Source: Devosia sp. RR2S18
Lineage (GTDB): Bacteria; Pseudomonadota; Alphaproteobacteria; Rhizobiales; Devosiaceae
NCBI RefSeq assembly: GCF_030177755.1
Contig: NZ_CP126539.1
Location: forward strand, 2,628,001-2,692,000
Length of the DNA stretch: 64,000 nucleotides
Reading direction: 5' to 3'
Shown here: positions 20,701-30,193 of the stretch, in pieces
Position numbering within the stretch: position 1 is the first letter of the stretch
Layout of the letters: each line of letters opens with the position of its first letter
Position numbers and translations under genes: made by a program
The notes under the pieces: generated by a model
Seen by the model: only the letters and a program-made list of their open reading frames with translations
Databases searched by the model: none
What the model was told of the DNA's origin: nothing

Positions 20701-21693
20701 ATGAGCAGACTGGACCAAAAACTCGAGTTGGCCTTTGCCCCGCTTGCCACGGCAGTCCAAACGGGCCGCATCCCGGGTGGGGTGCTTGGTATAGTTGATA
20801 ACGCCGGCAATCGCGTGATGCGGTCGCTGGGAGCGGCGCAGCTTGTGCCACAACATCGAGAGATGACCGATAACACCTGGTTCGATCTGGCGTCCCTCAC
20901 CAAGGTGATCTTCACCACCCAGCGCATTCTCGCGCTGGCAGATGCAGGGCGCATCGATCTTGATGCGCCCCTGATCAGCGCATTGCCGGACTTTCGGCAG
21001 TACAATCCCGACAATTGGGAACGTCGCGTCACCTTCCGGCAGTGCCTAGGACATCAGACGCCGTTTCCGGCAGTTTTCCCGCTCTATACCTATGGCCGCG
21101 ATCCTCAGCTGCTGCGCGCTTTTCTGCTGCAGCACCAGTGGGAAGCGGGTCCTGCAGTCTATTCAGACATCAATTTCATGCTTCTTGGTCTCGCGCTCGA
21201 GCGGATCGAGCGGCAAGGCATTCGGCAGATGGATCCCGGGCCTGGGTTTGCCTGGTCCGCCGATCCGGCGCAGAGCGCGGCAACGGAAGACGATAGTTGG
21301 CGGCACCGGGTGCTCGTCGGCGAAGTACACGACGATAATTGCTCGGCCCTCGAGGGTGCCGGCCATGCAGGGCTCTTTGGCACCGCTGACGCAGTCCTCG
21401 ACTTCGCCAGGGACCGCCTTGCCGACACAGGTCCCGATGCTCCGATCCGCACCCCGCTCTCGGCGCGTCGCACCCATGGCTGGGAACGTCCCTACGAGGG
21501 GTGGTCCGGCGGCGAGCTCTGTTCGCCAGCAAGCATCGGTCATACTGGATTTACCGGGACAGGCCTCTGGATCGATTTTGAACGCGGCTGTGCTTGGACA
21601 CTCCTCACCAACCGCGTGCATCCGACCCGTCACTTTGACAGCGGCATCGTCGCCCTGCGGCGTGCCGTCGGCGATCTGATCAATAGCGACTAG
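20701..21693 (+). CDS. beta-lactamase-fold serine hydrolase, cytoplasmic
   Basis: This 330-aa protein belongs to the class C beta-lactamase/PBP4* fold family. The SxxK nucleophile motif is SLTK at residues 65-68. YSD stands where YxN/YSN is expected, and the third motif is HTGFTGTG near residue 280. There is no signal peptide, so it acts in the cytoplasm. It starts 15 bases after the broken permease and precedes anmK by ten. In Bacillus subtilis a protein of this family (YbbE) is encoded with murQ, murR and nagZ. A role in trimming peptides or esters from imported muropeptides is therefore plausible, but this is inference. Confidence 0.75.
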   Translation: MSRLDQKLELAFAPLATAVQTGRIPGGVLGIVDNAGNRVMRSLGAAQLVPQHREMTDNTWFDLASLTKVIFTTQRILALADAGRIDLDAPLISALPDFRQYNPDNWERRVTFRQCLGHQTPFPAVFPLYTYGRDPQLLRAFLLQHQWEAGPAVYSDINFMLLGLALERIERQGIRQMDPGPGFAWSADPAQSAATEDDSWRHRVLVGEVHDDNCSALEGAGHAGLFGTADAVLDFARDRLADTGPDAPIRTPLSARRTHGWERPYEGWSGGELCSPASIGHTGFTGTGLWIDFERGCAWTLLTNRVHPTRHFDSGIVALRRAVGDLINSD

Positions 21694-21703
21694 GAGACAC
21701 AAG

Positions 21704-22825
21704 ATGGATCCGATCTGGGCCGTCGGACTGATGACGGGGACCGTGCTCGACGGCAATATCGACGTGGCGCTGCTGCGCACGGATGGCGAGAGAATCGAGC
21801 AGTTTGGTGTCTTCCAGCTGGCGCCCTACCCCCAGTCGATCCGCAACCTGCTCGAGGACACTCTTGCGGCAGCGCGGAAGTGGAATTTCGAGGGCCCTGA
21901 GCCGGCAGTGTTCGCCCAGGCGGAAGAGGCACTAACCCGGGCGCAAGCGGCTGCAGTCGCGGCAGTCATTGAAGAGTCCGGGCTACGCCCGTCCGACATC
22001 GGCATTATCGGCTTTCACGGACAATCGGTACTCCATCGCGCGCCGCAGCCGGGCCGGATTGGTGCCACCCGGCAGCTCGGGGACGGGCAATTGATGTCCG
22101 ATCTCTTGGGCATCCGCGTTGCCTTTGATTTTCGCTCGGCCGACGTGCGGGCCGGCGGTCAGGGAGCCCCGCTCGCCGCCCTTTACCACCAGGCGTTGCT
22201 GCGCCGCCTCGGTGCAAATGACGGCCGCACGGCCGTGCTCAATCTGGGTGGTGTGGCCAACATCACCTGGTGGAATGGCGAGGACCAGCTTGTTGCCTTC
22301 GACGTCGGTCCGGCCAACGCGCCGATCAACGACTTCATCAAGGCACGGGGTCTAGGGGATATGGACCGGGATGGGCAACTGGCCTTGAGCGGCACTGTCG
22401 ATGAGGCGCGCCTCGCCGCCCTGCTCACCCATCCCTATCTAAATGCCCCCTACCCCAAATCGCTCGACCGCTTCGATTTCTCCTACACCATGGCCGATGG
22501 GCTGGGAGATGCCGATGGGGCCGCGACCCTGACAGCGTTCACCACCGGTGCTGTAGGCAAGGCGCTGGACCTGCTGCCGAGCCGCCCCCACCGCCTGGTA
22601 GTCTGCGGCGGTGGCCGGCACAACCCGGCAATTATGGCCATGCTCGAGAGCCGCACCGGGATTGAGGCAGTCTCCGCCGACGCTGTCGGTTGGCGCGGCG
22701 ATGCCATCGAGGCGGAGTGCTTTGCTTTTCTCGCGGTTCGCGTGTTGCGGGGCCTGCCGATCAGCTTCCCCACGACCACGGGGGCCCCGCACCCAATGAC
22801 GGGCGGCCGCCTGAGCGATGCCTGA
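21704..22825 (+). CDS. anmK: anhydro-N-acetylmuramic acid kinase
   Basis: This 373-aa sugar kinase of the ASKHA fold cleaves and phosphorylates 1,6-anhydroMurNAc to MurNAc-6-phosphate, the substrate of MurQ encoded at 30194. The phosphate loop reads [17 protein letters not shown], a variant of GLMSGTSx[15 protein letters not shown] and [19 protein letters not shown] match the family, with the catalytic Asp in the DFRSAD segment. [14 protein letters not shown] near the C-terminus is the second nucleotide motif. It overlaps the next frame by eight bases. The sequence is complete and looks functional although its neighbours are damaged. Confidence 0.9.
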   Translation: MDPIWAVGLMTGTVLDGNIDVALLRTDGERIEQFGVFQLAPYPQSIRNLLEDTLAAARKWNFEGPEPAVFAQAEEALTRAQAAAVAAVIEESGLRPSDIGIIGFHGQSVLHRAPQPGRIGATRQLGDGQLMSDLLGIRVAFDFRSADVRAGGQGAPLAALYHQALLRRLGANDGRTAVLNLGGVANITWWNGEDQLVAFDVGPANAPINDFIKARGLGDMDRDGQLALSGTVDEARLAALLTHPYLNAPYPKSLDRFDFSYTMADGLGDADGAATLTAFTTGAVGKALDLLPSRPHRLVVCGGGRHNPAIMAMLESRTGIEAVSADAVGWRGDAIEAECFAFLAVRVLRGLPISFPTTTGAPHPMTGGRLSDA

Positions 22826-23257
22826 ACTTGCCCTCACAGTGACAAACTGCCCCGCGGCTGAAGACTTGGAGCGGATCGGCAGCAGCCTGGCAGCTTTCAA
22901 TGAGAGCGACGTTGGCCCGGCGGAGCGACAGCCCCTCGCCGTTTTGATCCAGACGGAGGACAGTCTGGTGGCGGGGCTTTCCGGATACACCGCCTGGGGC
23001 TGGCTCTATGTGCAGTGGCTGTGGGTTTCCCAAAGCTATCGCGGACAGAAACTCGCGACGAGAATGTTAGCCGCTGCGGAACGGAGGCGCAGCGGCGTGG
23101 TTGTCACGGCGCTCATATCGACACCTTCAATCCCCATGCCCAACGTATCTATGAGCGCGCCGGCTATGCGGTGTTCGGCGCCCTGCCGGACTTTCCACAT
23201 GGTCGCACCCGCAGTTTTCTGTTCAAGCGCCTGGCCGAACACGCAATTGCTTTCTAG
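22818..23257 (+). pseudogene. GNAT family acetyltransferase, frameshifted
   Basis: The first frame encodes [20 protein letters not shown] up to RGQKLATRMLAAAE. The acetyl-CoA-binding region (SQSYRGQKLATRML) is present. At about 23080 the frame must shift to continue EAQRRGCHGAHIDTFNPHAQ and the final RIYERAGYAVFGALPDFPHG, typical of GNAT C-termini. The text GCGGAACGGAGG seems to lack one A. Without the shift the last beta-strands are lost. Either the gene is dead or there is a sequence error. It may have acetylated an amino sugar or peptide amine, which cannot be shown here. Confidence 0.75.
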
Positions 23258-23274
23258 AGGCTGGCGAGCAGCAG

Positions 23275-24216
23275 CTATCCAAGTCCCGCACCAGCAGCCA
23301 CGATCCTGCGCCACGTTTCACCTTGTGGCGTCTGCAGGCGTGCCGCCGTCAGGGCAGCATCGAGGCTGAGAAAGCGAACCTCGTGCCCCGGCAGGGCGCG
23401 ACGGATCGCCGGCTGGACGCGCTCGTGCAGTCCCACCACGCCGCCAACGAAACCCGTCGGACGGCGCCCTACCCTCGAGGTCAACGCCACCGCCAACCGA
23501 GCAAGTTCGGCGCCCGCCTCCTCCAATACGGCAGCAGCAGTAGCGTCGCCGGCCGTCGCCGCGCGAGCAACGGCAACAGCCAGTGCCCCAATCCGTCCCC
23601 GATCGCTGCCGTAGACGAACTGCCTTACATCGCTCCACTCCGATCCTCCAATTTCCCGAAAGATCTCTCGCGCAAGCGGTTCGACGGCGTCAAACGACCC
23701 CGTGTGGTCCAGCGTTTTATAAAGGCGATCCAGAGCTTGCAGAGCGATCCAGCTTCCTGACCCGGCATCATCAATCAGGATGCCGCGGCCACCAACCCGC
23801 ACCACAACATCAGGACCGATATAAAGTCCGATGGACCCCGTTCCCGCTGAGACAAGTATCCCCTCACCAGGCGCAAAAGCCGCTGCATAGGCAAGCACCA
23901 TGTCGTCCACGGCGGTGACCAAGTGCGCCGGGAGGTTCAGGTACCCGGCAGTAATCGCCTGTACGTCCGAACGCACTGCGGCACCAAATCCGGTCAGTCC
24001 AATGGTCACATCAAGGGCAAGAAAGTTCGATGTTTGAATCCCTTCGGCGATCATCCTCAACGAGGACGTAAGCCGATCCCTCTCGGTGGGATTGAACACA
24101 TGCGCCGTTGCACCGGCCGCGGCCCCACGGCCGATCTCGTGCCCGGCATGATCGCACGCGACCCAGCGGCTTGCGGTACCGCCAACATCGATTCCGAGAT
24201 GTACCGCCGTTGTCAC
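23275..24216 (-). CDS. BadF/BadG-type N-acetyl-hexosamine kinase
   Basis: This 313-aa kinase has the phosphate motif LGIDVGGTASRWVACD (residues 7-22), LTGFGAAVR, ILVSAGTGSIGLYI (adenosine/phosphate) and GRGILIDDAGSGSWIALQAL. These match the GlcNAc kinase/MurK branch of the BadF/BadG/BcrA/BcrD family. It probably phosphorylates the GlcNAc or MurNAc delivered by the sugar importer of the same operon. The start overlaps the stop of nanE by four bases. It is the last gene of the transcript beginning at 29105. Which amino sugar it prefers is not visible. Confidence 0.8.
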   Translation of the reverse strand: MTTAVHLGIDVGGTASRWVACDHAGHEIGRGAAAGATAHVFNPTERDRLTSSLRMIAEGIQTSNFLALDVTIGLTGFGAAVRSDVQAITAGYLNLPAHLVTAVDDMVLAYAAAFAPGEGILVSAGTGSIGLYIGPDVVVRVGGRGILIDDAGSGSWIALQALDRLYKTLDHTGSFDAVEPLAREIFREIGGSEWSDVRQFVYGSDRGRIGALAVAVARAATAGDATAAAVLEEAGAELARLAVALTSRVGRRPTGFVGGVVGLHERVQPAIRRALPGHEVRFLSLDAALTAARLQTPQGETWRRIVAAGAGLG

Positions 24217-24878
24217 GCCGGCACGCCTTGGACAACGAACCTGGCCGTGATCTCGCGAGGATTGGTAATCATGGTCCCAACCACAACGGCATGGGCACCA
24301 GCTTCGAACGCCTGCCGCACCAGATCAGGCGTGTTATAGCGGCCTTCGGCGATGACCGGCACGTCGAGCGTCCTTGCCAGAGCTTCGAGCAGTTTCAGGT
24401 CCGGCTCCGCCGGCCTGGGCTCGGTTTCGCTTGTGTAACCCGAAAGCGTTGTCGCCACATAGTTCGCGCCCCAAGCTGCTGCGGCCAAACCCTCGTCCAG
24501 GGTGGATATGTCGGCGAAGACTTCGGCGCCGAGTTCCTCGCGAATACGGCGCACGAGGACAGCAGGCGGTTCGCCATCGCGCGGCCGCGCCGTGCAATCG
24601 AGCGCCACAACTTCGGCGCCCGCTGACACGATGGTTTCCGCCGCCTCCAAGTTCGGGGTGATATAAACGGGATGATGGAGTGAGAACAGTTTGTGAATGC
24701 CGATTACCGGCAACTGGGCAGCCTTCACCGCTGCGATGTCCGCCGGACCATTGGCCCGGATGGCAACCGCGCCGCCGTCCCGCGCCGCCTGTGCCATCGC
24801 CCCCATATAGGTGGGGCCATGGAGCGGATTGTCCTCGCGCGCCTGACACGAGACGATCAGCCCTCGCGGCAGCTTCAC
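24213..24878 (-). CDS. nanE: N-acetylmannosamine-6-phosphate 2-epimerase
   Basis: This 221-aa TIM-barrel enzyme converts ManNAc-6-phosphate to GlcNAc-6-phosphate. The N-terminus GLIVSCQAREDNPLHGP, the VIGIHKL strand, VALDCTARPRDG, FADISTLDEGLAAA and the C-terminal VIAEGRYNTPDLVRQAFEAG are NanE hallmarks. It overlaps both neighbours by four bases. No sialate lyase is nearby, so here it may serve amino sugars from cell walls or a host polymer instead of sialic acid. Confidence 0.88.
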   Translation of the reverse strand: MKLPRGLIVSCQAREDNPLHGPTYMGAMAQAARDGGAVAIRANGPADIAAVKAAQLPVIGIHKLFSLHHPVYITPNLEAAETIVSAGAEVVALDCTARPRDGEPPAVLVRRIREELGAEVFADISTLDEGLAAAAWGANYVATTLSGYTSETEPRPAEPDLKLLEALARTLDVPVIAEGRYNTPDLVRQAFEAGAHAVVVGTMITNPREITARFVVQGVPA

Positions 24879-25756
24879 TTCACGGCCCCCGAGGTCATCC
24901 CTGAGATGAACTGTTTGGAGAGGACGATATAGATGATGATGATCGGGGCCGCCGATAGTGTCAGCCCGGAAAACAGCACACCCCAGTCAGTCGTGTACTC
25001 ACCCATGAAGGTGGTCAGCCCCTGCGGCAGGGTCTTGAGGTTATCGTTCTGAATGAAGACCAGAGGGAAAAAGAAGTCGTTCCAGATGGGAACCACGTTC
25101 TGGATTCCTGCAATGACCATGGCGGGGCGCACCAAAGGAAGCATGATCGACCACATGATCCGTGCTTCGCTCGCGCCATCCATTCGCGCTGCATCCTCCA
25201 GCTCGCTTGGCAGCGTCCGGATGAATCCGGTCATGATGAAGACGGTCGTGGGCAAGCCCATGGCCGTATAAACGAATATAAGGCTCAACTGATTGTTGAG
25301 GATCGAGAGGTCCCGCAACAGCATGAACAAGGGAATGATGGCCAGCTTCAGCGGCAAGGTCAGCCCCGCCAGAAAGAACATCAAGATGAAGGCCGATCCG
25401 GTGAACTGATAGCGCCCGATCGCGTAGGCAGCCATGGTCCCCAAGGTCAGGATCAGCACCATGGAGGTGCCAGTGACAAAGAACGAGTTCAGCAGGTAGC
25501 GTAAAAAGTTGGTCTCGGTCCAGATCCGGACGAAATTGCCCAGCTGGGTGAAGTCAGGGATACCAAAGGGAGATTGAAAGATCTGCGGCGTGGTCTTGAA
25601 CGCCGAAAAGACCATGATGACGATCGGGGCCAGCATCAGCACCGTATTGGCGATTAGGATGATCTGCAGCAGACCGTCACGCCCCAAGGTTCCCAGGAGA
25701 CCCTTCTGGTCGTAGTAGCCCGTTGTAGTCACGGCGTCGCTTGTGGTGGCGGTCAT
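24875..25756 (-). CDS. carbohydrate ABC transporter permease, MalG type
   Basis: This 293-aa inner-membrane permease of the CUT1 class starts at the ATG at 25756 (MTATTSDAVTTTGYYD), overlapping the MalF-type gene by four bases. It has six helices. The EAA loop (LEDAARMDGASEARIMWSIML) precedes a proline-rich turn, and the ending LSKQFISGMTSGAVK is typical of MalG-type subunits. It works with the permease at 25753, the binding protein at 26747 and the ATPase at 28041. Confidence 0.9.
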   Translation of the reverse strand: MTATTSDAVTTTGYYDQKGLLGTLGRDGLLQIILIANTVLMLAPIVIMVFSAFKTTPQIFQSPFGIPDFTQLGNFVRIWTETNFLRYLLNSFFVTGTSMVLILTLGTMAAYAIGRYQFTGSAFILMFFLAGLTLPLKLAIIPLFMLLRDLSILNNQLSLIFVYTAMGLPTTVFIMTGFIRTLPSELEDAARMDGASEARIMWSIMLPLVRPAMVIAGIQNVVPIWNDFFFPLVFIQNDNLKTLPQGLTTFMGEYTTDWGVLFSGLTLSAAPIIIIYIVLSKQFISGMTSGAVK

Positions 25757-26673
25757 ACCTGGATCTCCCGCGCGCGCAGCCGGATGGTGATGAATGTGGC
25801 GACGAATGCGATGAAGACGAAGATCAACACGGCCAAGGCACTGCCGAGCCCGAAATTCTGTTGGCCGGCCGAAACATTGCCAAATGCTGTTCGGTAGAAA
25901 TAAAGGCCCAGAACATCGGTGGAGCCAAAGGGCGATCCGTCGAGACCTGCCATGATGTAGGGGAGCTCGAACCAATTGAAGGCGCCCACGAACAGAAGCG
26001 TGAAGACGATCGTGGCGCTGGGGGCAACCAGCGGCCAGACGATCTTGGTGATCTTGACCCACTCGCTTTGGGTTTCCATGCGCACCGCATCCAGTACCTC
26101 ACTGGGGATGCGCTGCATGCCAGCCAGAAACACAAGAGTGGGAAACCCCACCATGTGCCAGGCTTGGGCAGCAATCAGCGAGAACAGGGCGGTGTCGCTC
26201 TGGCCCAGCCATGGCTGCGCCAGCCAATCAAGACCCACCCCACGCAGGGTAATGTTGACCACACCGAACAGCGGGTGAAGGAAGAGCTTGAAGAGATAAC
26301 CGACAATAACTGTTGAGAGCACGACCGGCAGGAACACGGCCACGCGGTGAAACCGTGCACCTGGCAGCTCGCGCCACAAGGCATACGCCAGCAGGAACCC
26401 CAGTCCGTTCTGCAGCACCATAAGCGCAAAGAACACAATAACATTGTTCTTGAAGGCGTTGAGCGTCCAGCTCCGATAAGGTTCGACGAAGAGCACCGTG
26501 TGGAAGTTCTCAAGTCCCACGAAATCACCGCGGCGCAGCCCCTGCCAATCAAAGAATGCGTAGGCAAAGGCAGAAACGATTGGGTAGACGATAAACAGGG
26601 CTACAAAGGCGAGCGGTGGCACGACAAGGGCGGTGATCCACAGGCCGCGGCCCGTCATCCGAAGGTGAGGCAT
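25753..26673 (-). CDS. carbohydrate ABC transporter permease, MalF type
   Basis: This 306-aa six-helix CUT1 permease begins MPHLRMTGRGLWITALVVPP. Its EAA loop reads EVLDAVRMETQSEWVKITKI. It follows the binding protein in the operon after a 73-base spacer that contains a stem-loop. The clustering with NanE and an amino-sugar kinase suggests that it imports GlcNAc, MurNAc or a disaccharide of them. Confidence 0.9.
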   Translation of the reverse strand: MPHLRMTGRGLWITALVVPPLAFVALFIVYPIVSAFAYAFFDWQGLRRGDFVGLENFHTVLFVEPYRSWTLNAFKNNVIVFFALMVLQNGLGFLLAYALWRELPGARFHRVAVFLPVVLSTVIVGYLFKLFLHPLFGVVNITLRGVGLDWLAQPWLGQSDTALFSLIAAQAWHMVGFPTLVFLAGMQRIPSEVLDAVRMETQSEWVKITKIVWPLVAPSATIVFTLLFVGAFNWFELPYIMAGLDGSPFGSTDVLGLYFYRTAFGNVSAGQQNFGLGSALAVLIFVFIAFVATFITIRLRAREIQV

Positions 26674-26704
26674 GTCGTTTCGCTTCGCTCTGGCGCTGCA
26701 TAGT

Positions 26705-26732
26705 GCGGTCCCTCTCAGTTAAGAGGAACCGC
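26705..26732 (-). terminator. stem-loop after binding-protein gene
   Basis: Eleven-base arms (GCGGTTCCTCT on the minus strand and AGAGGGACCGC) pair fully in RNA with one G-U. They enclose a six-base loop between the binding protein and the first permease. No T-run follows. Confidence 0.6.
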
Positions 26733-26746
26733 TTGGTTGGGGAGTT

Positions 26747-27988
26747 TTAGTCCTGGAAAGGCTCGTACCAAGCGGCAAGACCGCTGGTCAGGGCATTGCC
26801 GATTTCCTCTGGCGTCGTCTCACCGGCGAAGAGCTTCTGCATCTCGGACTGGATGAGGACCGATCCAGAAGGCTCGCCATAGCGGAAATGCACCAGCATC
26901 AGGTAAGGGATGGACGACTGATTGAGCTCATTGACTTCGGCCAGCAGCGGGTCATTGAACTGCACGCCTGGCACAGCTGAAACATTGTTCAGTGTGTCCG
27001 CGAAGGCCTGGCCGAATTCCGGGCTCGCCAGATAGTTGAGGAACTTGACCGCAGCTTCCTTGTTGGGGCTGGCAGCATTGACGGCATAGCCACCATCAAA
27101 ATAGAGGCCAACCAGCTTCGCGTCCTCGGCAGTCTCCCCCGGAGCCGCAAAGACGCCCAGTTCAAGGTCAGGGTTCTGTGCACGGAACGTCGCCAGTTCG
27201 TAGGAACCGCCGACGAACATGGCGGCCATGCCTGAGCTGAAGAGTTGCTGGGCAGAAGGATAGTCAAGGCCGATGAAACCGTCTGCGAAGTACTGCCCCG
27301 CAACGTCAGCCACTTCGCTCAGGGCATTGGTGAACCGTTCGTCGGTGAAGTCGGTGGTCCCGGCCATCAGCTCGTCGTAGAAGTCCTTGCCCATGAGCGA
27401 GGAGCCGAGCCCGAAGGTCACGGTCTCGTTCTGCCAGGCCGTCGCTGTGCCGTTGGCGAAGGGAATGACGCCGGCGTCGAGCAGGGTCTGGCTGGCGGCC
27501 TTCAGTTCTTCCCAGGTCTGCGGCTCTTCGAGGCCGTTCGCGTCGAAGATGTCCTGGTTGTAGATCACCAGCTGGGTCTGACTGGCAAAGGGCACTGCAT
27601 AAATGGCGCCGTCGGCGCGCATGCTTTCAGCCGCAATGGCGGGCTCGGCGAACTCGGCGAGAGCCGGTACCGTTTCGGTGGTCAGCGGCTCTAGATAACC
27701 TGCCGAAGCGACGTTCTCCAGACCACCATAGGCACGCACCATCATGACGTCCGGCCCGGTGCCGCCAGCAAGCGCTGTGGACAGAATGGTGTTGTAGTTG
27801 GTGGCCTCGAAGGTCTCGAAGGTCACGGTGATACCAGGGTTGGCCGCTTCGAAGGTTTCGATGAACTGCTCGTAGGCAGCCCGGTCTTCCTGCCGCCAGC
27901 TCCAGAAGGTGAGATCCTGCGCCAGGGCAGGTGCGGCGATACAGAGTGCAGCCAAGGCTGCGCCGATGCGAATGATGTTGGTCTTCAT
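26747..27988 (-). CDS. carbohydrate ABC substrate-binding protein, family 1
   Basis: This 413-aa periplasmic protein has a clear signal peptide (MKTNIIRIGAALAALCIA, cleavage after ALA). It then follows the family-1 pattern: DLTFWSWRQEDRAAYEQFIE, FEAANPGITVTFE, GTGPDVMMV, YNQDIFDANGLEEPQTWEEL and NKEAAVKFLNYLAS. The predicted ligand is an amino sugar or oligosaccharide because of the operon's NanE and kinase. Its stop is followed by a stem-loop that may raise its level over the permeases. Confidence 0.9.
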   Translation of the reverse strand: MKTNIIRIGAALAALCIAAPALAQDLTFWSWRQEDRAAYEQFIETFEAANPGITVTFETFEATNYNTILSTALAGGTGPDVMMVRAYGGLENVASAGYLEPLTTETVPALAEFAEPAIAAESMRADGAIYAVPFASQTQLVIYNQDIFDANGLEEPQTWEELKAASQTLLDAGVIPFANGTATAWQNETVTFGLGSSLMGKDFYDELMAGTTDFTDERFTNALSEVADVAGQYFADGFIGLDYPSAQQLFSSGMAAMFVGGSYELATFRAQNPDLELGVFAAPGETAEDAKLVGLYFDGGYAVNAASPNKEAAVKFLNYLASPEFGQAFADTLNNVSAVPGVQFNDPLLAEVNELNQSSIPYLMLVHFRYGEPSGSVLIQSEMQKLFAGETTPEEIGNALTSGLAAWYEPFQD

Positions 27989-28040
27989 TATTTCCCTCTT
28001 CTCGTTAGATTGACCATGGTGGACCGCCCTCCCCGACGCC

Positions 28041-29105
28041 CTAAGGCGTCAGCCGCCGGCCATCCTCGGCGGAAAACAGATGCACTGCACCCGGGTCGAC
28101 CACGACAGCCACCCGCTCGTCAGGCTCGAAGATCTCGTCGGGCCCGGTGCGCGCAGCAAGCAGCGTACCGTCGGCCAGGCGAACATAAACATAGGCGTTG
28201 TCGCCCAGATATTCGGTATAGACGACCTCGCCGGTAAAGCCGTCGTCAAGAGCGTCCCTGCTCAGCGAGACGGCATCTGAACGTAGGCCAAGCTTGAGCG
28301 CCGGCACGTCAGGTAGCGCCCCCGCAAATACTGCGCCACCATCTACAATCGCCAGGCGATCGCCATCACGCCGCACATGGACCAGCGTCATGCGTGGTGA
28401 ACCGATAAAGCTGGCGACAAAGGTGTTGGTTGGGGTCTCGTAGAGCTCACGGGGCGAACCGACCTGTTCGATGCGTCCCAAGTTCATCACCACGATTTTG
28501 TCGGCCAAGGTCATGGCTTCGACCTGGTCGTGAGTGACGTAGATCATCGTGCCGCCGATCTGACGATGCAGACGAGCAATCTCCAGCCGAACTTCGGAGC
28601 GCAATGCCGCATCAAGATTGGAGAGTGGTTCATCGAGCAGAAAAACTTCGGGCTTGCGGACCAGCGCCCGACCGATGGCGACGCGCTGGCGCTGGCCACC
28701 CGAAAGTTCCCGCGGCTTGCGCTGCAAAAGCGGCTCCAGCCGCAACATCCGCGCTGCCTCAGCAATGCGGGCTTCGACTTCAGCCTTGTCGAGCCCCATA
28801 AGGCGGGCGCCGAACGCCATGTTTTCGTAGACGTCCATATGCGGATAAAGTGCGTAGGACTGGAACACCATGGCGATACCGCGACGCGAAGGCGGTACGT
28901 CGTTCATGCGACGGCCGTTCAGAAGGAATTCGCCGCCCGAAAGTGGATCCAGGCCTGCAATCAGCCGCAACAGGGTCGACTTGCCGCAGCCGGATGGGCC
29001 AACGAAGACGACGAACTCACGATCGCCGATTTCCAGATCGATGCCATGAAGCACATCGGTATTCCGGAAGCTCTTCCTGATGTCCCGGAGCGAGAGTTGA
29101 GCCAA
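28041..29105 (-). CDS. carbohydrate ABC transporter ATP-binding protein, UgpC/MsmK type
   Basis: I place the start at a TTG (29103-29105; MAQLSLRDIRKSF) because GGAGG stands eight bases before it; the longer frame to 29147 adds residues unlike the family. The 354-aa product has Walker A GPSGCGKSTLLR, signature LSGGQRQRVAIGRAL, Walker B VFLLDEPLSNLD and a C-terminal TOBE domain. It energises the MalF/MalG-type permeases. It is the first gene of the operon and has an operator-like dyad 67 bases upstream (29172-29186). Confidence 0.9.
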   Translation of the reverse strand: MAQLSLRDIRKSFRNTDVLHGIDLEIGDREFVVFVGPSGCGKSTLLRLIAGLDPLSGGEFLLNGRRMNDVPPSRRGIAMVFQSYALYPHMDVYENMAFGARLMGLDKAEVEARIAEAARMLRLEPLLQRKPRELSGGQRQRVAIGRALVRKPEVFLLDEPLSNLDAALRSEVRLEIARLHRQIGGTMIYVTHDQVEAMTLADKIVVMNLGRIEQVGSPRELYETPTNTFVASFIGSPRMTLVHVRRDGDRLAIVDGGAVFAGALPDVPALKLGLRSDAVSLSRDALDDGFTGEVVYTEYLGDNAYVYVRLADGTLLAARTGPDEIFEPDERVAVVVDPGAVHLFSAEDGRRLTP

Positions 29106-29171
29106 CGAATATTCCTCCCACCTTCCTGCTCCTTCACGAACAGGCAACCATCAGACCGCTTGCCGACAACC

Positions 29172-29186
29172 GGAATACTAAATTCC
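29172..29186. promoter_or_regulatory. RpiR/MurR operator candidate 1
   Basis: GGAATACTAAATTCC is a dyad of the form GGAAT-N5-ATTCC in front of the sugar importer operon. The same pattern, with a different centre, is at 30119-30133 before murQ. It sits between the regulator gene and the operon it would control. Confidence 0.6.
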
Positions 29187-29239
29187 TCGGCAGCGCTGCT
29201 GTCAAGAATAGAATATTACGCGACGGAGGGGAGTGCCGA

Positions 29240-30088
29240 CTACACCTTGAGGACGGTTACCGCGGTTTCGCTGCGGTGAATGTAGTCGTGAGCATCGGAC
29301 TGCCGACGCAGCAGCAGGATGAAGAGCATGTCGGTCAGCATCAGTTGCGCGTCCCGGGAGGTGATCGCCGATGACCGCACCCTCTCCTCGTCGCCCACGG
29401 TGAACAGATGAAGATGGGCGAGGTCCAGCAAAGGGTTGGGCTGCATTCCTGTGACCGAGATGATTGTGGCACCGCGCGCCTTGGCAAGTTCGGCAATGCG
29501 CAGGGTCTCCACACTGCGACCCGAATGAGAAAGCGCGATCAGCACATCTGCAGAAGTAAGCGCCGAGGCATTCGAGATCTGGATGTGAGTGTCGCTGTCC
29601 AAAAGGACAGAACGGCCTAGCTTCAGGAGTTTATAGGAGAAATCTCGGGCGACGAGAGAGGAAGCCCCCACCCCTGCCAACTGGATGCGGCGGGCATCAG
29701 CAAGCGCTTCCAGTGCCAAGTCGATGGTGTGCTCACTATTGGCGGCAGACGTTTCCCGCATCGAGAGCAGTTTGGATCCTGTCAACTTCTGCAGGATCGT
29801 CATATAGCTGTCGCTGGCTTCTATGGTGCCGTGAATGACACCTCCGGGGGCGTGCCACTCGATAGCTTTGGCCTTGTTCACTGCCAGCTTCAACTGCTGA
29901 TATCCGGCATAGCCGAGCTTCTGGCTGAACTTCACCACACTGGATTGACTGCGTCCGGTCGCTTGGGCAAGCGCCGCCGAGGACAGGTTCACCATGAGGT
30001 CAGGGTGGTCGATAATGTACTGCGCAATTTGGCGATCGGCCTGCGTCATGGCTCCCAGTTTGGCTTCAAGAAGTTTCAAGATCGACAT
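29240..30088 (-). CDS. MurR/RpiR family transcriptional regulator
   Basis: This 282-aa regulator has an HTH_6 domain (residues 1-77; AALAQATGRSQSSVVKFSQK) and a SIS domain (RIQLAGVGASSLVARDFSYK; LIALSHSGRSVET). The gene lies between the sugar importer operon and murQ, transcribed like the former and divergent from the latter. By analogy to MurR it would release DNA when MurNAc-6-phosphate or GlcNAc-6-phosphate binds the SIS domain. Both flanking dyads are the obvious target sites. Confidence 0.9.
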   Translation of the reverse strand: MSILKLLEAKLGAMTQADRQIAQYIIDHPDLMVNLSSAALAQATGRSQSSVVKFSQKLGYAGYQQLKLAVNKAKAIEWHAPGGVIHGTIEASDSYMTILQKLTGSKLLSMRETSAANSEHTIDLALEALADARRIQLAGVGASSLVARDFSYKLLKLGRSVLLDSDTHIQISNASALTSADVLIALSHSGRSVETLRIAELAKARGATIISVTGMQPNPLLDLAHLHLFTVGDEERVRSSAITSRDAQLMLTDMLFILLLRRQSDAHDYIHRSETAVTVLKV

Positions 30089-30118
30089 GCCAGCCCCTCA
30101 TCAGCCCGGCAGCGTCGC

Positions 30119-30170
30119 GGAATACATAATTCCAAGTTTCGTTGACAGCCGGAATAATCACTCATAGCAT
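30119..30170 (+). promoter_or_regulatory. RpiR/MurR operator candidate 2 and murQ promoter
   Basis: GGAATACATAATTCC (30119-30133) repeats the dyad found at 29172. Just downstream are TTGACA (30142-30147), a 17-base spacer and TAGCAT (30165-30170), a good sigma-70-type promoter for murQ. A half site GGAATAAT (30151-30158) lies within the spacer. Confidence 0.65.
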
Positions 30171-30193
30171 CCCCCAATACTCTGAGTGAAGGC

